From a bacterium (GTDB lineage: Bacteria; Eremiobacterota; Eremiobacteria; Baltobacterales; Baltobacteraceae): 10,286 nucleotides of DNA. Below, piece by piece: positions 1 to 6,847 of this stretch; within the stretch, counting starts at the first letter, position 1, and each line of letters opens with the position of its first letter. The stretch spans positions 7,997 through 18,282 of the forward strand of contig JAJXXM010000433.1 in NCBI GenBank assembly GCA_021781095.1. The letters run 5' to 3'. The position numbers and the translations under genes were made by a program. The notes below the pieces were generated by a model, which searched no databases, was not told where the DNA came from, and saw nothing but the letters and a program-made list of their open reading frames with translations.

Positions 1-2
1 AA

Positions 3-641
3 AGCAACGAATACGCACAACTCATCGGTGGATCGGCTTTCGAACCCGCCGAGGCGAATCCCATGCTCGGTTTACGCGGCGCATCGCGCTACACGCACCC
101 CATCTATGCCGATGGCTTTGCGTTGGAGTGCGCGGCGATGCGCCGCGTGCGCGATGAGATGGGCTTTGAGAATGTCATTCTCATGATCCCGTTTTGTCGC
201 CGCACCGACGAAGCCGACCTCGTCCTCAAACACATGGCGGAGCACGGCCTTCGGCGTGGCGAGCGAGGGCTGCAGATCTACGTCATGTGCGAAATTCCGA
301 ATAACGTCATTCAGATCGACGCCTTCGCCACCCGCTTCGATGGATTTTCCATCGGCTCGAACGATCTGACGCAGCTCGTGTTGGGCGTCGATCGCGATTC
401 CGAACTCCTCGCCGCAGAGTTCGACGAACGCGATCCCGGCGTGATGGAGATGCTTCGGCAGACGGTCGTCGGTGCCAAGCGCAACGGACGCTACGTCGGC
501 ATCTGCGGGCAAGCGCCCTCCGATTATCCCGATTTGGCGGCCTATCTCGTCGGCCTCGGCATCGATTCCATCTCGCTCAATCCCGATAGCGTCGTGTCGA
601 CGATACGACGACTCGCAAAAAAAGAGGCGAAAAACACATGA
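3..641 (+). CDS. ppsA: Phosphoenolpyruvate synthase, C-terminal part (5' end outside window)
   Basis: This is the last 212 residues of phosphoenolpyruvate synthase (pyruvate, water dikinase), which makes PEP from pyruvate, ATP and water for gluconeogenesis. The frame is open from base 3 with no start, so the gene is cut by the window edge; the intact family is roughly 800 residues. The visible part is the C-terminal TIM-barrel PEP/pyruvate-binding domain. It contains NPMLGLRGASRY (about 60-95), MIPFCR (about 183-200), the PEP-utilizer signature DGFSIGSNDLTQL (about 339-377) and CGQAPSD, whose Cys (codon 504-506) aligns with the catalytic cysteine of this family. The close DSISLNPDSV also matches PpsA. 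Its TGA overlaps the ATG of the next gene (ATGA, 638-641), so the two are probably co-transcribed and translationally coupled. PpsA rather than pyruvate phosphate dikinase is inferred from the C-terminal wording; confidence in the superfamily is near certain. Confidence 0.96.
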   Translation, partial: SNEYAQLIGGSAFEPAEANPMLGLRGASRYTHPIYADGFALECAAMRRVRDEMGFENVILMIPFCRRTDEADLVLKHMAEHGLRRGERGLQIYVMCEIPNNVIQIDAFATRFDGFSIGSNDLTQLVLGVDRDSELLAAEFDERDPGVMEMLRQTVVGAKRNGRYVGICGQAPSDYPDLAAYLVGLGIDSISLNPDSVVSTIRRLAKKEAKNT

Positions 642-1705
642 AAGCATTTGTGATGAAGGGCATCGGGAGCGTCGGTTTCCAGGAGAAGCCGCGCCCCGAG
701 TGCGCTCCCAACGAAGCGCTCGTTCGCACGACGAAGGCCCTCGTCTGCACCTCGGACGCGCATACCGTCGCCGGCGCGATCGGCGAACGGAACGGTTTGA
801 CGCTCGGGCATGAAGCGGTTGGCGTGGTCGAAGATGTCGGCAGCCTGGTGCGCCGCATTCGCCCCGGCGACCGGGTGGTCGTAGGAGCGATAACTCCCGA
901 TTGGGGCGATCCCGCGTCGCAGATGGGGCATGCGTCGCAATCGACGGGAGCGCTCGGCGGTTGGAAATTCTCCAACACCAAGGACGGCGTCTTCGCCGAG
1001 TATTTCACGGTCAACGAGGCCGATGCCAATCTCGCGGTCATACCACCCGAGATATCCGATGAAGCCGCCGTCTATTGCAGCGACATGCTTTCGACCGGTT
1101 TTGCCGGCGCGGAGGGCGCGCGTATTCCGATCGGCGGAACGGTCGCCGTCTTCGCGCTTGGCCCGGTCGGATTGATGGCGGTCGCCGGGGCGCGCCTGCG
1201 CGGTGCGGGCCGGATCGTCGGCGTCGATCCGGTTCGTGCGCGCCAAGAGCTCGCGCGCAGCTATGGTGCGACCGACATCGTCGATCCCTCGCAAGGCGAT
1301 GCCGTTGCAAAAATTCTGGAACTCACCGACGGGATCGGGGTCGACTCCGCAGTGGAAGCGCTTGGCGCGGAAAGCACGTTCGCATCGGCGATCTCGGCGA
1401 CGCGTCCGGGCGGAACGATCTGCAACGTCGGCTATCACGGGCACGGGGATACGATCGGCATTCCACGCATCGGTTGGGGTGTTGGAATGGCGGAAAAAAC
1501 GATTACGAGCGCGCTCTGCCCAGGCGGAAGCCTTCGACTCGAGCGTCTCCTGCGCGTCCTTTCCGCACAGCTCGTCGACCCGACGCTGATGACGACGCAT
1601 CGCTTCCCGTTTTCGCAGCTCGACCGAGCCTTTGCGATGATGCGTGACAAAACCGACGGCGTCATCAAACCATTAATCGACTTTACCACAGATTTAGTTC
1701 GGTAA
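638..1705 (+). CDS. Zinc-dependent alcohol dehydrogenase, Thermoanaerobacter isopropanol dehydrogenase type
   Basis: A 355-residue medium-chain dehydrogenase, probably interconverting secondary or short primary alcohols with ketones or aldehydes in the cytoplasm. It follows the Thermoanaerobacter brockii NADP-alcohol dehydrogenase along its whole length (MKAFVMKGIGSVG start, HTVAGAIGER, AITPDW, GGWKFSN, KDGVFAEYF, LCPGG). The catalytic zinc ligands are visible as C37, H58 with E59, and D149. The four-cysteine structural zinc loop of liver-type enzymes is absent, as in the T. brockii group. The Rossmann motif reads ALGPVG (173-178), with Ala for the first Gly. At the end of the second strand the sequence is VDPV (196-199), where T. 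brockii has the NADP-binding Gly-Ser-Arg; the Asp (D197) suggests NAD preference. The start is the ATG at 638, preceded by AAGAGG (622-627) and overlapping the ppsA stop. The hsp20 gene follows after 19 bp. Substrate is not determinable from sequence. Confidence 0.93.
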   Translation: MKAFVMKGIGSVGFQEKPRPECAPNEALVRTTKALVCTSDAHTVAGAIGERNGLTLGHEAVGVVEDVGSLVRRIRPGDRVVVGAITPDWGDPASQMGHASQSTGALGGWKFSNTKDGVFAEYFTVNEADANLAVIPPEISDEAAVYCSDMLSTGFAGAEGARIPIGGTVAVFALGPVGLMAVAGARLRGAGRIVGVDPVRARQELARSYGATDIVDPSQGDAVAKILELTDGIGVDSAVEALGAESTFASAISATRPGGTICNVGYHGHGDTIGIPRIGWGVGMAEKTITSALCPGGSLRLERLLRVLSAQLVDPTLMTTHRFPFSQLDRAFAMMRDKTDGVIKPLIDFTTDLVR

Positions 1706-1724
1706 AAAAGAAAGGAAAGCCATC

Positions 1725-2147
1725 ATGTCATTAACGAAGATTCGTAATGGAAACATCGCGACGATCGACGAGGTGTTCGAACCATTACTGGACTTCACGT
1801 TCCCACGCTTCAACTACGTCGGCGCCACGCCGCTCGATTTGTACGAGAAGGATGGGAAATACGTCGTGGAACTCGCAGCGCCCGGATTCGAGCCTCGCGA
1901 CATCAACGTCGAGGTCAGCGGGAATACCGTCTCGCTCTCGGGCGTGCATAGCGAACGGAGCGATACCAAAGACGCGCGCTACCATCGGCGGGAGATTCGC
2001 AGTGGGTCGTTCTCTCGCACCGTGACGCTGCCGCAAGATCTCGACGCGAATGCCGTGAAGGCGAGCATCGAGAAGGGCATCCTCAAGGTCGAGTTGACGC
2101 CGATCAAGCCGCTCATGCCCAAGCGTATCGAGGTCAAAGAGGGCTGA
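1725..2147 (+). CDS. hsp20: Small heat-shock protein, Hsp20/alpha-crystallin family
   Basis: A 140-residue ATP-independent holdase chaperone that binds unfolding proteins as oligomers. After a short N-terminal arm (1-35), the alpha-crystallin domain runs from about residue 36 to 125: PLDLYEKDGKYVVELAAPGF, the GSFSRTVTLP strand (94-103), the DANAVKASIEKG segment and the family signature GILKVELTP (118-126). The C-terminal tail carries IEV (135-137), an IXI-type motif that usually docks into a neighbouring subunit. The start at ATG 1725 has a good ribosome-binding site, AAAGGAAA (1711-1718), 6 bp upstream. It lies 19 bp after the alcohol dehydrogenase stop on the same strand and is followed by a hairpin at 2173-2200, so it is probably the last gene of the ppsA-adh-hsp20 unit. 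No CIRCE operator is visible in the short spacer, so control most likely sits upstream of the window. Confidence 0.95.
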   Translation: MSLTKIRNGNIATIDEVFEPLLDFTFPRFNYVGATPLDLYEKDGKYVVELAAPGFEPRDINVEVSGNTVSLSGVHSERSDTKDARYHRREIRSGSFSRTVTLPQDLDANAVKASIEKGILKVELTPIKPLMPKRIEVKEG

Positions 2148-2172
2148 CGTCATCGACGTCGGTTTCGAGGGA

Positions 2173-2200
2173 GAGGCGGGGGCCGTATGGTTCCCGCCTC
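2173..2200 (+). terminator. Hairpin between hsp20 and the sulfotransferase gene
   Basis: GAGGCGGG (2173-2180) pairs with CCCGCCTC (2193-2200). Inside it, two G-U pairs (2181/2192, 2182/2191) and CC/GG (2183-2184 with 2189-2190) close a GTAT tetraloop, giving 12 continuous pairs in plus-strand RNA. On the minus strand the two wobble positions become C-A mismatches, so the fold is better as a terminator for the plus-strand operon. There is no U-run after it, so intrinsic termination is plausible but not classical. Confidence 0.6.
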
Positions 2201-2204
2201 GTAG

Positions 2205-3227
2205 CTATCCCCAGGCTGCGTTCGCTCGCTCGAAGAGCGTGCGGTGAATCTCGGATTCGGCCCAGATGGGATGCTCCGGAGGCGGAAGATCGCCGGGTGA
2301 CTGAAAGGGGATAAAGGCCCCGGAGCGTCCGGCGACGATCGCATTGTCCGGAGCGAAGCGTTGTAAGAAGGCCAACGTTTCGGCGTATTTCAAGAGAAGA
2401 AAGCGATGCTCGAGCATCGGTGCATCGAACTCCGGATAGATCGTGCGAACGAACCCGAGGAGCCCGTCGTCGTCGATCTCAGCTCCCTCGTGGAGGTTGC
2501 GATGGAGCGTCCGGAGCAGGGCTTTCAAGGAGTAGCTCTCGTTTGCAATCGTCATTTTGAAGTCCATCGCCAACGAGCCGTGCAACGTGCCCACGATGCG
2601 CAGAAAATCATGATGGAGATGTTCGGGGCCGCGGTCGGGCAGGTAGGGGCGGACGACGATATTCTCGGCACCGAATGAGAACGTTAAGGCGTCGAGCATG
2701 CGGCTGTATTCAAATTCGAGCCGCGAACGACCGAAGTCGATCCTTCCGCGATCGAGAATATCGTCGATGAAATCGGCGAACGAGGGGTTCCGGCGATCGC
2801 GGATGTTTTGTTGGAAGATCGATTCGGCGTAGCGCGCTTGAGCGCGAAGATAGAGCACCACGACGGTGCGATATCCTCGTGCGGCAAACGCCGAACGGAG
2901 CGAGGAGAGGTTTTCGGTGCGATGATGGAGCGTATGAAATTCTTCGCTGCTGATGACGGCGGTGCGCGCCCCGGCCGCCTCCAATTCGTCGATGACGCGC
3001 GCGACGAGCGCGTGCGGCGGCGGCTCCGCGACCGTCCAGGCGAGTTCGTGATGCCCCGGGGTATCGTAATCCGCGGTTTCGTGAAAACGCCCCGTGTTGG
3101 GAACGACGATCCCCTGCCGAGCGAGGACCTGCTGGTTGAGTATCAGCATGCTTTGCAGCGCGGTCGTGCCGGTCTTATGCGTACCGATATGCAGGACGAG
3201 GGTCTTGCTCGCGCCGTTACCTTCCAC
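2205..3227 (-). CDS. Sulfotransferase-fold protein, PAPS-binding type
   Basis: A 340-residue protein with the two nucleotide-binding elements of PAPS-dependent sulfotransferases. Near the N-terminus, LHIGTHKTGTTALQ (12-25) is the P-loop-like 5'-phosphosulfate-binding motif. VVVLYLRAQARYAES (122-136) matches the 3'-phosphate-binding strand and helix, with R128 and S136 as the expected ligands. The family moves sulfate from PAPS to hydroxyl groups of sugars, lipids or small molecules; the acceptor cannot be read from the sequence. No signal peptide or membrane segment is apparent. The start is a GTG at 3225-3227; the frame stays open upstream to a TAG at 3291-3293 with no ATG, and no clear ribosome-binding site precedes the GTG, so the exact start is uncertain. 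It is convergent with hsp20, divergent from the RNase H gene, and has no obvious sulfate-activation gene nearby. Confidence 0.8.
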   Translation of the reverse strand: MEGNGASKTLVLHIGTHKTGTTALQSMLILNQQVLARQGIVVPNTGRFHETADYDTPGHHELAWTVAEPPPHALVARVIDELEAAGARTAVISSEEFHTLHHRTENLSSLRSAFAARGYRTVVVLYLRAQARYAESIFQQNIRDRRNPSFADFIDDILDRGRIDFGRSRLEFEYSRMLDALTFSFGAENIVVRPYLPDRGPEHLHHDFLRIVGTLHGSLAMDFKMTIANESYSLKALLRTLHRNLHEGAEIDDDGLLGFVRTIYPEFDAPMLEHRFLLLKYAETLAFLQRFAPDNAIVAGRSGAFIPFQSPGDLPPPEHPIWAESEIHRTLFERANAAWG

Positions 3228-3304
3228 GGCATACGACGTTTCTCGACGCGTCGCGCGCGCCCTGGCAGCCGGAGAAAGCCTGCGCGACGGCTAATCGAAG
3301 GGTC

Positions 3305-3757
3305 ATGGAGATGCAGGGCCCACGACACGTAACGCTCTTCGCCGACGGCGGCGCTCGGAATAATCCGGGCCCTGCGGCGGGGGCGGCAGTGCTCGTCGAC
3401 GACGGCGGCGCGGTGATCGAGGAAGCCTTTCGCTACCTGGGGCATGCGACCAACAACGTTGCAGAATGGAATGGCCTGCTCGCCGGGCTCGAAGCGGCAG
3501 CACGTCTCGGCGTGCAAGAGCTCACCGTGCGGCTCGATTCCGAACTCGTCGTCAAACAACTCTCGGGCGAGTATCGCGTGAAAAATGCGGCGCTTCAGCC
3601 GCTGCACCGCAGGGCGCTGGAACTGCTACGCGGGTTTCGCTCGGTAGATATCGGGCACGTTCCGCGCAAGCTCAATAAGCTCGCGGACGCGCTCGTGAAC
3701 CGCGTCCTCGATGCGCACCAGCGGTCGGAGAACGAGCGGGCCGATGCGACGCCATAG
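3305..3757 (+). CDS. rnhA: RNase HI-family protein
   Basis: A 150-residue ribonuclease H fold protein, expected to cut the RNA strand of RNA-DNA hybrids in R-loops, Okazaki primers or ribonucleotide-containing DNA. All four carboxylates of the active site are visible: D14 in FADGGARNNPGPA, E54 in NNVAEWNGL, D78 in RLDSELVV, and D128 in KLNKLADAL. The wording (GGARNNPGPA, LSGEYRVKNAALQPL, HVPRKLNKLADAL) is that of the compact RNase HI branch in archaea and of the N-terminal domain of actinobacterial RNase HI-phosphatase fusions, rather than of E. coli RnhA. No phosphatase domain is fused here. Two starts are possible: ATG 3305, and ATG 3311 (MQGPRH). The upstream GAAGGG (3297-3302) is 8 bp from 3311 but only 2 bp from 3305, so 3311 is the better-spaced start. 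The 3' end overlaps the next gene by 14 bp. Confidence 0.92.
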   Translation: MEMQGPRHVTLFADGGARNNPGPAAGAAVLVDDGGAVIEEAFRYLGHATNNVAEWNGLLAGLEAAARLGVQELTVRLDSELVVKQLSGEYRVKNAALQPLHRRALELLRGFRSVDIGHVPRKLNKLADALVNRVLDAHQRSENERADATP

Positions 3758-4391
3758 TTTCACCATCTTCATGGTGATCGTGACGGCGATATTGGTCGTC
3801 TGGGGGTGGAATTTTTACGCCGCCGACGAGCTGAATCGATGGAACGGCGTCGTTCGCGTCGCTCAGGCTCCGAGTTCCATCGAGCTGACCTTGACGATTC
3901 GCTACCCGAAGCCGCCGATTTACGAAGAGCAATATGTTATTACCGATCTCAACGGAATTTCGAAGTATCGCTACGAGGTGCGCAGCTATAACGGCTTGCT
4001 GATCAAGGTCACGCAGCCGCCGCATAGCACCTACGACGTCTCGTTCTTTTTCGAGGCGCTCGAACAGAAAGGGCTTTGGAAGCTCACCGATAAGGCGCCG
4101 CGTTCGAAAGACGATGCGATCTATACGCTCGTCGCCAAGCAGAGCGTCGGCGGAAAGAGCGGAAGCCGCACGATGGTGTTTAGCGATCCCCATTTTTGGG
4201 CGACGACGGCCGCGAAGTATCACTCCATGCACATCGATGCTTCACGGTCGACCAACGGGATTCTCGAAGTGCAGAGCAGCTCGCTCCTCGACCCGCGCTA
4301 CGAAGAGATCGTACGGGCCTTCGAGGGCTTCGGGCCCGAGGAATTCCGACAAGACGTCGCTATCGCGCGCAAACGCGCCGCTCACGCATAG
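3744..4391 (+). CDS. Membrane-anchored protein of unknown function
   Basis: I do not recognise this 215-residue protein. After a short basic start (MRRH) there is one hydrophobic segment, roughly residues 6-25 (FTIFMVIVTAILVVWGW), which could be an uncleaved anchor or a signal peptide. The rest is polar and mixed, with strand-rich stretches (SIELTLTIRYP, YRYEVRSYNGLLIKVTQPP, YDVSFFFEAL) and a helical C-terminus rich in Arg, Glu and Ala, so a small exported or periplasm-facing domain is plausible. The frame is open from an ATG at 3711, but the ATG at 3744 is preferred: GAGCGGG (3734-3740) lies just upstream and the hydrophobic segment then starts near the N-terminus. It overlaps the 3' end of the RNase HI gene by 14 bp, which suggests co-transcription. 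Its stop overlaps the convergent DUF3465 gene by 10 bp. Confidence 0.72.
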   Translation: MRRHSFTIFMVIVTAILVVWGWNFYAADELNRWNGVVRVAQAPSSIELTLTIRYPKPPIYEEQYVITDLNGISKYRYEVRSYNGLLIKVTQPPHSTYDVSFFFEALEQKGLWKLTDKAPRSKDDAIYTLVAKQSVGGKSGSRTMVFSDPHFWATTAAKYHSMHIDASRSTNGILEVQSSSLLDPRYEEIVRAFEGFGPEEFRQDVAIARKRAAHA

Positions 4392-4717
4392 GTTTGCCCG
4401 TGAACGCGAATGAAGCCGTCGATATGCTTTCCCGCCGGGTCGCGATGCGTCCAATGCACGATCGGTTCGGGGCGCCCGGTATCGTGGACCATCTCGCCGC
4501 GAACCTCGATACGGTCGCCGGGATGGAGCGGAACGCGCGGGGCGAGGCCGACGTTGTCGACGATCTCGACCGGCCCGGCGGCGGTACGCGCGTCGAACGC
4601 CTCGTGTTCGCACTGCGTGTTGGTGCCGAAGAAAAAATGCGGCGCGTCGAGGACGCGTCCCGAGAAAGCTACTTCGCAACGGCCATCGGCGTGATAGGCG
4701 GCGGCAATCGGTATCAT
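4382..4717 (-). CDS. DUF3465 family protein
   Basis: A 111-residue protein that I match to DUF3465 by its C-terminal half: VDNVGLAPRVPLHPGDRIEV, then HWTHRDPAGKHIDG (about 88-101) and the terminal GQTYA. The function of this family is not known; the sequence suggests a small all-beta, OB-like fold, but that is inference. The conserved His, Trp and Asp residues in HWTHRDP are the obvious candidates for a functional site. Family members I recall carry an N-terminal export signal; here the N-terminus (MIPIAAAYHADGR) has none and no upstream in-frame start is seen. The ATG start at 4717 is well supported by GGAGG on the minus strand (plus-strand CCTCC, 4725-4729), 7 bp upstream. It is divergent from the GNAT gene at 4777 and its 3' end overlaps the convergent membrane-protein gene by 10 bp. 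Confidence 0.8.
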   Translation of the reverse strand: MIPIAAAYHADGRCEVAFSGRVLDAPHFFFGTNTQCEHEAFDARTAAGPVEIVDNVGLAPRVPLHPGDRIEVRGEMVHDTGRPEPIVHWTHRDPAGKHIDGFIRVHGQTYA

Positions 4718-4776
4718 CGTGAATCCTCCGTCGCTCCCTTCACGCGCGTGCGTGCCGCAGACAAGAGGGCGTGCCG

Positions 4777-5358
4777 ATGCGCGTGATGCTCACCGAACGG
4801 TTGCGCCTGGAGCCGGTAAGCGCGCTGAACGCCGACCAATTATGGCAGATCCTTCAGGCCGCCGATCTTCGCGCCTATCAAGATCTTCCGGGATTGCGGC
4901 TGACCGCGTTCGTCGAGAGCGTTTCGCGGCGTCCGCTGCACCTCGGTTCCGGGCAACACGGGCGCTACGAATGGCTCGTCGTGCTGCGCGAGAGCGGCGA
5001 AAATGCGGGATGGATCTCGTTACGGATTCCCGAGCGCGACCCAGGTGCCGCCGAAGTCGGGTATACCCTCCTCGCCGAGTTTCGCGGCCGCGGCTACGCG
5101 ACCGAAGCGGTGAGCGCGCTCATCGACGAAGCGTTGAACGTCGTTCGCCTGCAGCGACTGTGCGCGTATTGCGTTCCGCAAAATTCCGCTTCGATTGCCG
5201 TGCTCGAACGCCTGGGCTTTACGCGAGATATCACGTTGCCGCGCGGAGCGACGGTCGGCGGGCAGCCCGTCGACGTCGTTTCTTATGTCTTGGAGGCGCG
5301 CGACTGGCGGGAGCGCCCGAATCGTACGCTGACGTCGGCGGAGGGGAAGAAGAAGTAA
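4777..5358 (+). CDS. GNAT N-acetyltransferase, RimJ/RimL-like
   Basis: A 193-residue acetyltransferase of the GNAT superfamily (Acetyltransf_3 type), using acetyl-CoA to modify an amine on a protein N-terminus or small molecule; the substrate is unknown. It starts with the typical LTERLRLEPVSA, has the GWISLRIPERDPGAAEVGYTL strand region, the acetyl-CoA pyrophosphate loop EFRGRGYATEA, and the late motif PQNSASIAVLERLGF, which is characteristic of RimJ/RimL relatives. ATG 4777 is chosen because AGAGGG (4764-4769) lies 7 bp upstream; a GTG at 4771 in the same frame is too close to it. The last 76 bp, encoding the charged tail after the domain, lie opposite the 3' end of the Nudix gene on the other strand. 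The neighbour on the left is divergent. Confidence 0.9.
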   Translation: MRVMLTERLRLEPVSALNADQLWQILQAADLRAYQDLPGLRLTAFVESVSRRPLHLGSGQHGRYEWLVVLRESGENAGWISLRIPERDPGAAEVGYTLLAEFRGRGYATEAVSALIDEALNVVRLQRLCAYCVPQNSASIAVLERLGFTRDITLPRGATVGGQPVDVVSYVLEARDWRERPNRTLTSAEGKKK

Positions 5359-5777
5359 CGCCGTTCGCCCGGACGCGCGAGCGTCGCGAGCAGCGGTTCG
5401 CGCACCACCGCAACGACCATACGCGTCGCGATCTCGGAGATCGGAACGAACTCGACGGCGACGACGCGATCGTCGCGTTTCGGAACCTGCGGCTCGCCCT
5501 CCGCGTCGATCGCGAAGGTCGTGTTGAGATACTGCGTGTTGCCGTCGAAACTCTCGCTCACGTAGAGGAGCTCGCCGCTACGCGCCTGCAGCCCCGTCTC
5601 TTCGAAAAACTCGCGTTCCGCGCAACGCGCGAGCGATTCGCGCCCCCGTTGATGCCCGCCGGGAAGCCCCCAGAGCGGTTCGCGTGGGAATGCATATTGC
5701 GAGGCAACCAACAGCACGCGGTCGCCGCGGCGTAAGAGCCCGGTCGCGAGATGGACGCGCGAAATGCGCTCGCTCAT
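5283..5777 (-). CDS. Nudix hydrolase
   Basis: A 164-residue Nudix hydrolase that would cleave a nucleoside diphosphate linked to another group; candidates include NDP-sugars, damaged nucleotides or dinucleotide cofactors. The complete Nudix box is visible at residues 41-63: G41, E47, then REFFEETGL (55-63), with the metal-binding glutamates E59 and E60. It is preceded by WGLPGG. The ATG at 5775-5777 overlaps the stop of the upstream glycosyltransferase (ATGA on the minus strand), which fits translational coupling and possibly a shared sugar-nucleotide theme. The frame is open further upstream, but that part is an Arg-rich antisense-type reading and is not used. The domain is complete by about residue 140; the last 25 residues lie opposite the convergent GNAT gene. 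Substrate cannot be assigned from the box alone. Confidence 0.92.
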   Translation of the reverse strand: MSERISRVHLATGLLRRGDRVLLVASQYAFPREPLWGLPGGHQRGRESLARCAEREFFEETGLQARSGELLYVSESFDGNTQYLNTTFAIDAEGEPQVPKRDDRVVAVEFVPISEIATRMVVAVVREPLLATLARPGERRYFFFPSADVSVRFGRSRQSRASKT

Positions 5778-6847
5778 CGTCGTACTTGGGCCTCGGCGGC
5801 GATGCGTTGGAAGTGATCGAGGTGTGCCGCTGCGCTGCGCTCCCAATCGTATGCGGCGGCACGCTGCAGGCCGCGTTCGCGCCGCTCGGCGTGGAAGGCG
5901 TCGTCGTTGACGATGCGCGCGAGGTTCGCGCTCCATGCGGCGGCATCGTCGGGTGCCGAAAAGAGCGCGGCTTCTCCATAGATCTCGGGGAGACAACTCG
6001 CCTGCGACGCGAGGACCGGCGTTCCGCAGGCCATCGCCTCGATGCCGGGCATGCCGAAGGTTTCGTGGAGCGAGGGAACGCAGAGCGCGCGAGCGCCGCG
6101 GTAGAGCGAGCGCAACCCGGTGTTCTCGCGCCCGGAGATATCGTCGCGAAATTCACCGACGTGGAGGCTCGCGTCGTACTCGGCCGCGCGCGGGCCGGCG
6201 ACCGCGATCGGTGGCTTGCCATCGGGAAAGGCGCGAGCGTGAGCGGCGGCGAGCAGCGAGAAGTTTTTCCGCCGCTCGGTCCCGGGATCCCCGATGAAGA
6301 GCAGATACTCGCCGGCACGCAACGATGCGGGCAGCGCGTCGGGAGCCCCGGGAGTGAAACTCGGCTCGACGCCATGCGGGATCACGGTGATGCGTTCGTG
6401 GGGAAGGGCGAAGACCTCGGCGAGCTCCGAGGCACCGAACTGCGACACGGCAATAAAATGCGTCGCCTCGCGGACCGACCGAAGGATCGGCTCGCGTTCG
6501 CGCTCGCTCGCGCTGCGATCGGGATTCGGAAAACGAAAGGGCACCGCGTCGTGAATCGTGGCGACCGACGGAACGCCGGGCGCTGAGAAAAACGTGCCGT
6601 TCGCGGGGTGCCAGAGCAGCTGCGTTTGCCGTGGGGGGCGAGCGGCGACGCGAAAGCGCTTCGAACCGATCGCACGGGCGAGTGCACCTTTGCGGAGCCA
6701 CGGAAGGTGCTCGGGGAGCAGCAGCGTGATCGCCAGGTCCTCCCGTTCGGCGAGGCGGCGCAGCACCGCGCGGGCATAGCGCCCGATTCCGCGCGTATCG
6801 CTTGCGAGGACCCGTGCGTCGACCGCGAGCGAGAAGAGTTCGGCCAT
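5774..6847 (-). CDS. Glycosyltransferase, GT4 family (GT-B fold)
   Basis: A 357-residue glycosyltransferase of the GT4 type, which transfers a sugar from a nucleotide sugar to a lipid-linked or polysaccharide acceptor at the cytoplasmic face. The N-terminal Rossmann domain carries DTRGIGRYARAVL (17-29). The middle has ATIHDAVPFRFP (96-107) and the linker VIPHGVEPSF (155-164). In the C-terminal nucleotide-sugar domain, ERRKNF (191-196) supplies the conserved Arg and Lys that contact the donor phosphates, and HETFGMPGIEAMACGTPV (261-278) holds the EX7E pair E262 and E270. The ATG at 6847 fits the usual N-terminus (LAVDARVL), although no strong ribosome-binding site precedes it; the frame stays open further upstream but reads as Arg-rich shadow there. 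It starts only 20 bp from the divergent ElaA-like gene and overlaps the Nudix gene by 4 bp. Only one transferase is present, so the product is unknown. Confidence 0.93.
   Translation of the reverse strand: MAELFSLAVDARVLASDTRGIGRYARAVLRRLAEREDLAITLLLPEHLPWLRKGALARAIGSKRFRVAARPPRQTQLLWHPANGTFFSAPGVPSVATIHDAVPFRFPNPDRSASEREREPILRSVREATHFIAVSQFGASELAEVFALPHERITVIPHGVEPSFTPGAPDALPASLRAGEYLLFIGDPGTERRKNFSLLAAAHARAFPDGKPPIAVAGPRAAEYDASLHVGEFRDDISGRENTGLRSLYRGARALCVPSLHETFGMPGIEAMACGTPVLASQASCLPEIYGEAALFSAPDDAAAWSANLARIVNDDAFHAERRERGLQRAAAYDWERSAAAHLDHFQRIAAEAQVRR

Noticed and set aside
542..1600. A 352-codon minus-strand frame opposite the alcohol dehydrogenase
   Set aside because: It is an antisense shadow; the plus-strand gene has all the catalytic residues of its family.
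3244..3253. Palindrome CGACGCGTCG in the gap between the sulfotransferase and RNase HI genes, as a possible operator
   Set aside because: Ten-base palindromes made of CG-rich words are common in this composition; there is no second site or regulator gene to support it.
3711..3743. Longer start for the unknown membrane protein at ATG 3711
   Set aside because: It lies deep in the RNase HI gene, lacks a ribosome-binding site and would put a polar leader before the membrane segment.
4719..5735. A 338-codon plus-strand frame across the GNAT and Nudix genes
   Set aside because: It is low-complexity and Arg-rich, and it overlaps two genes that have full domain signatures in other frames.
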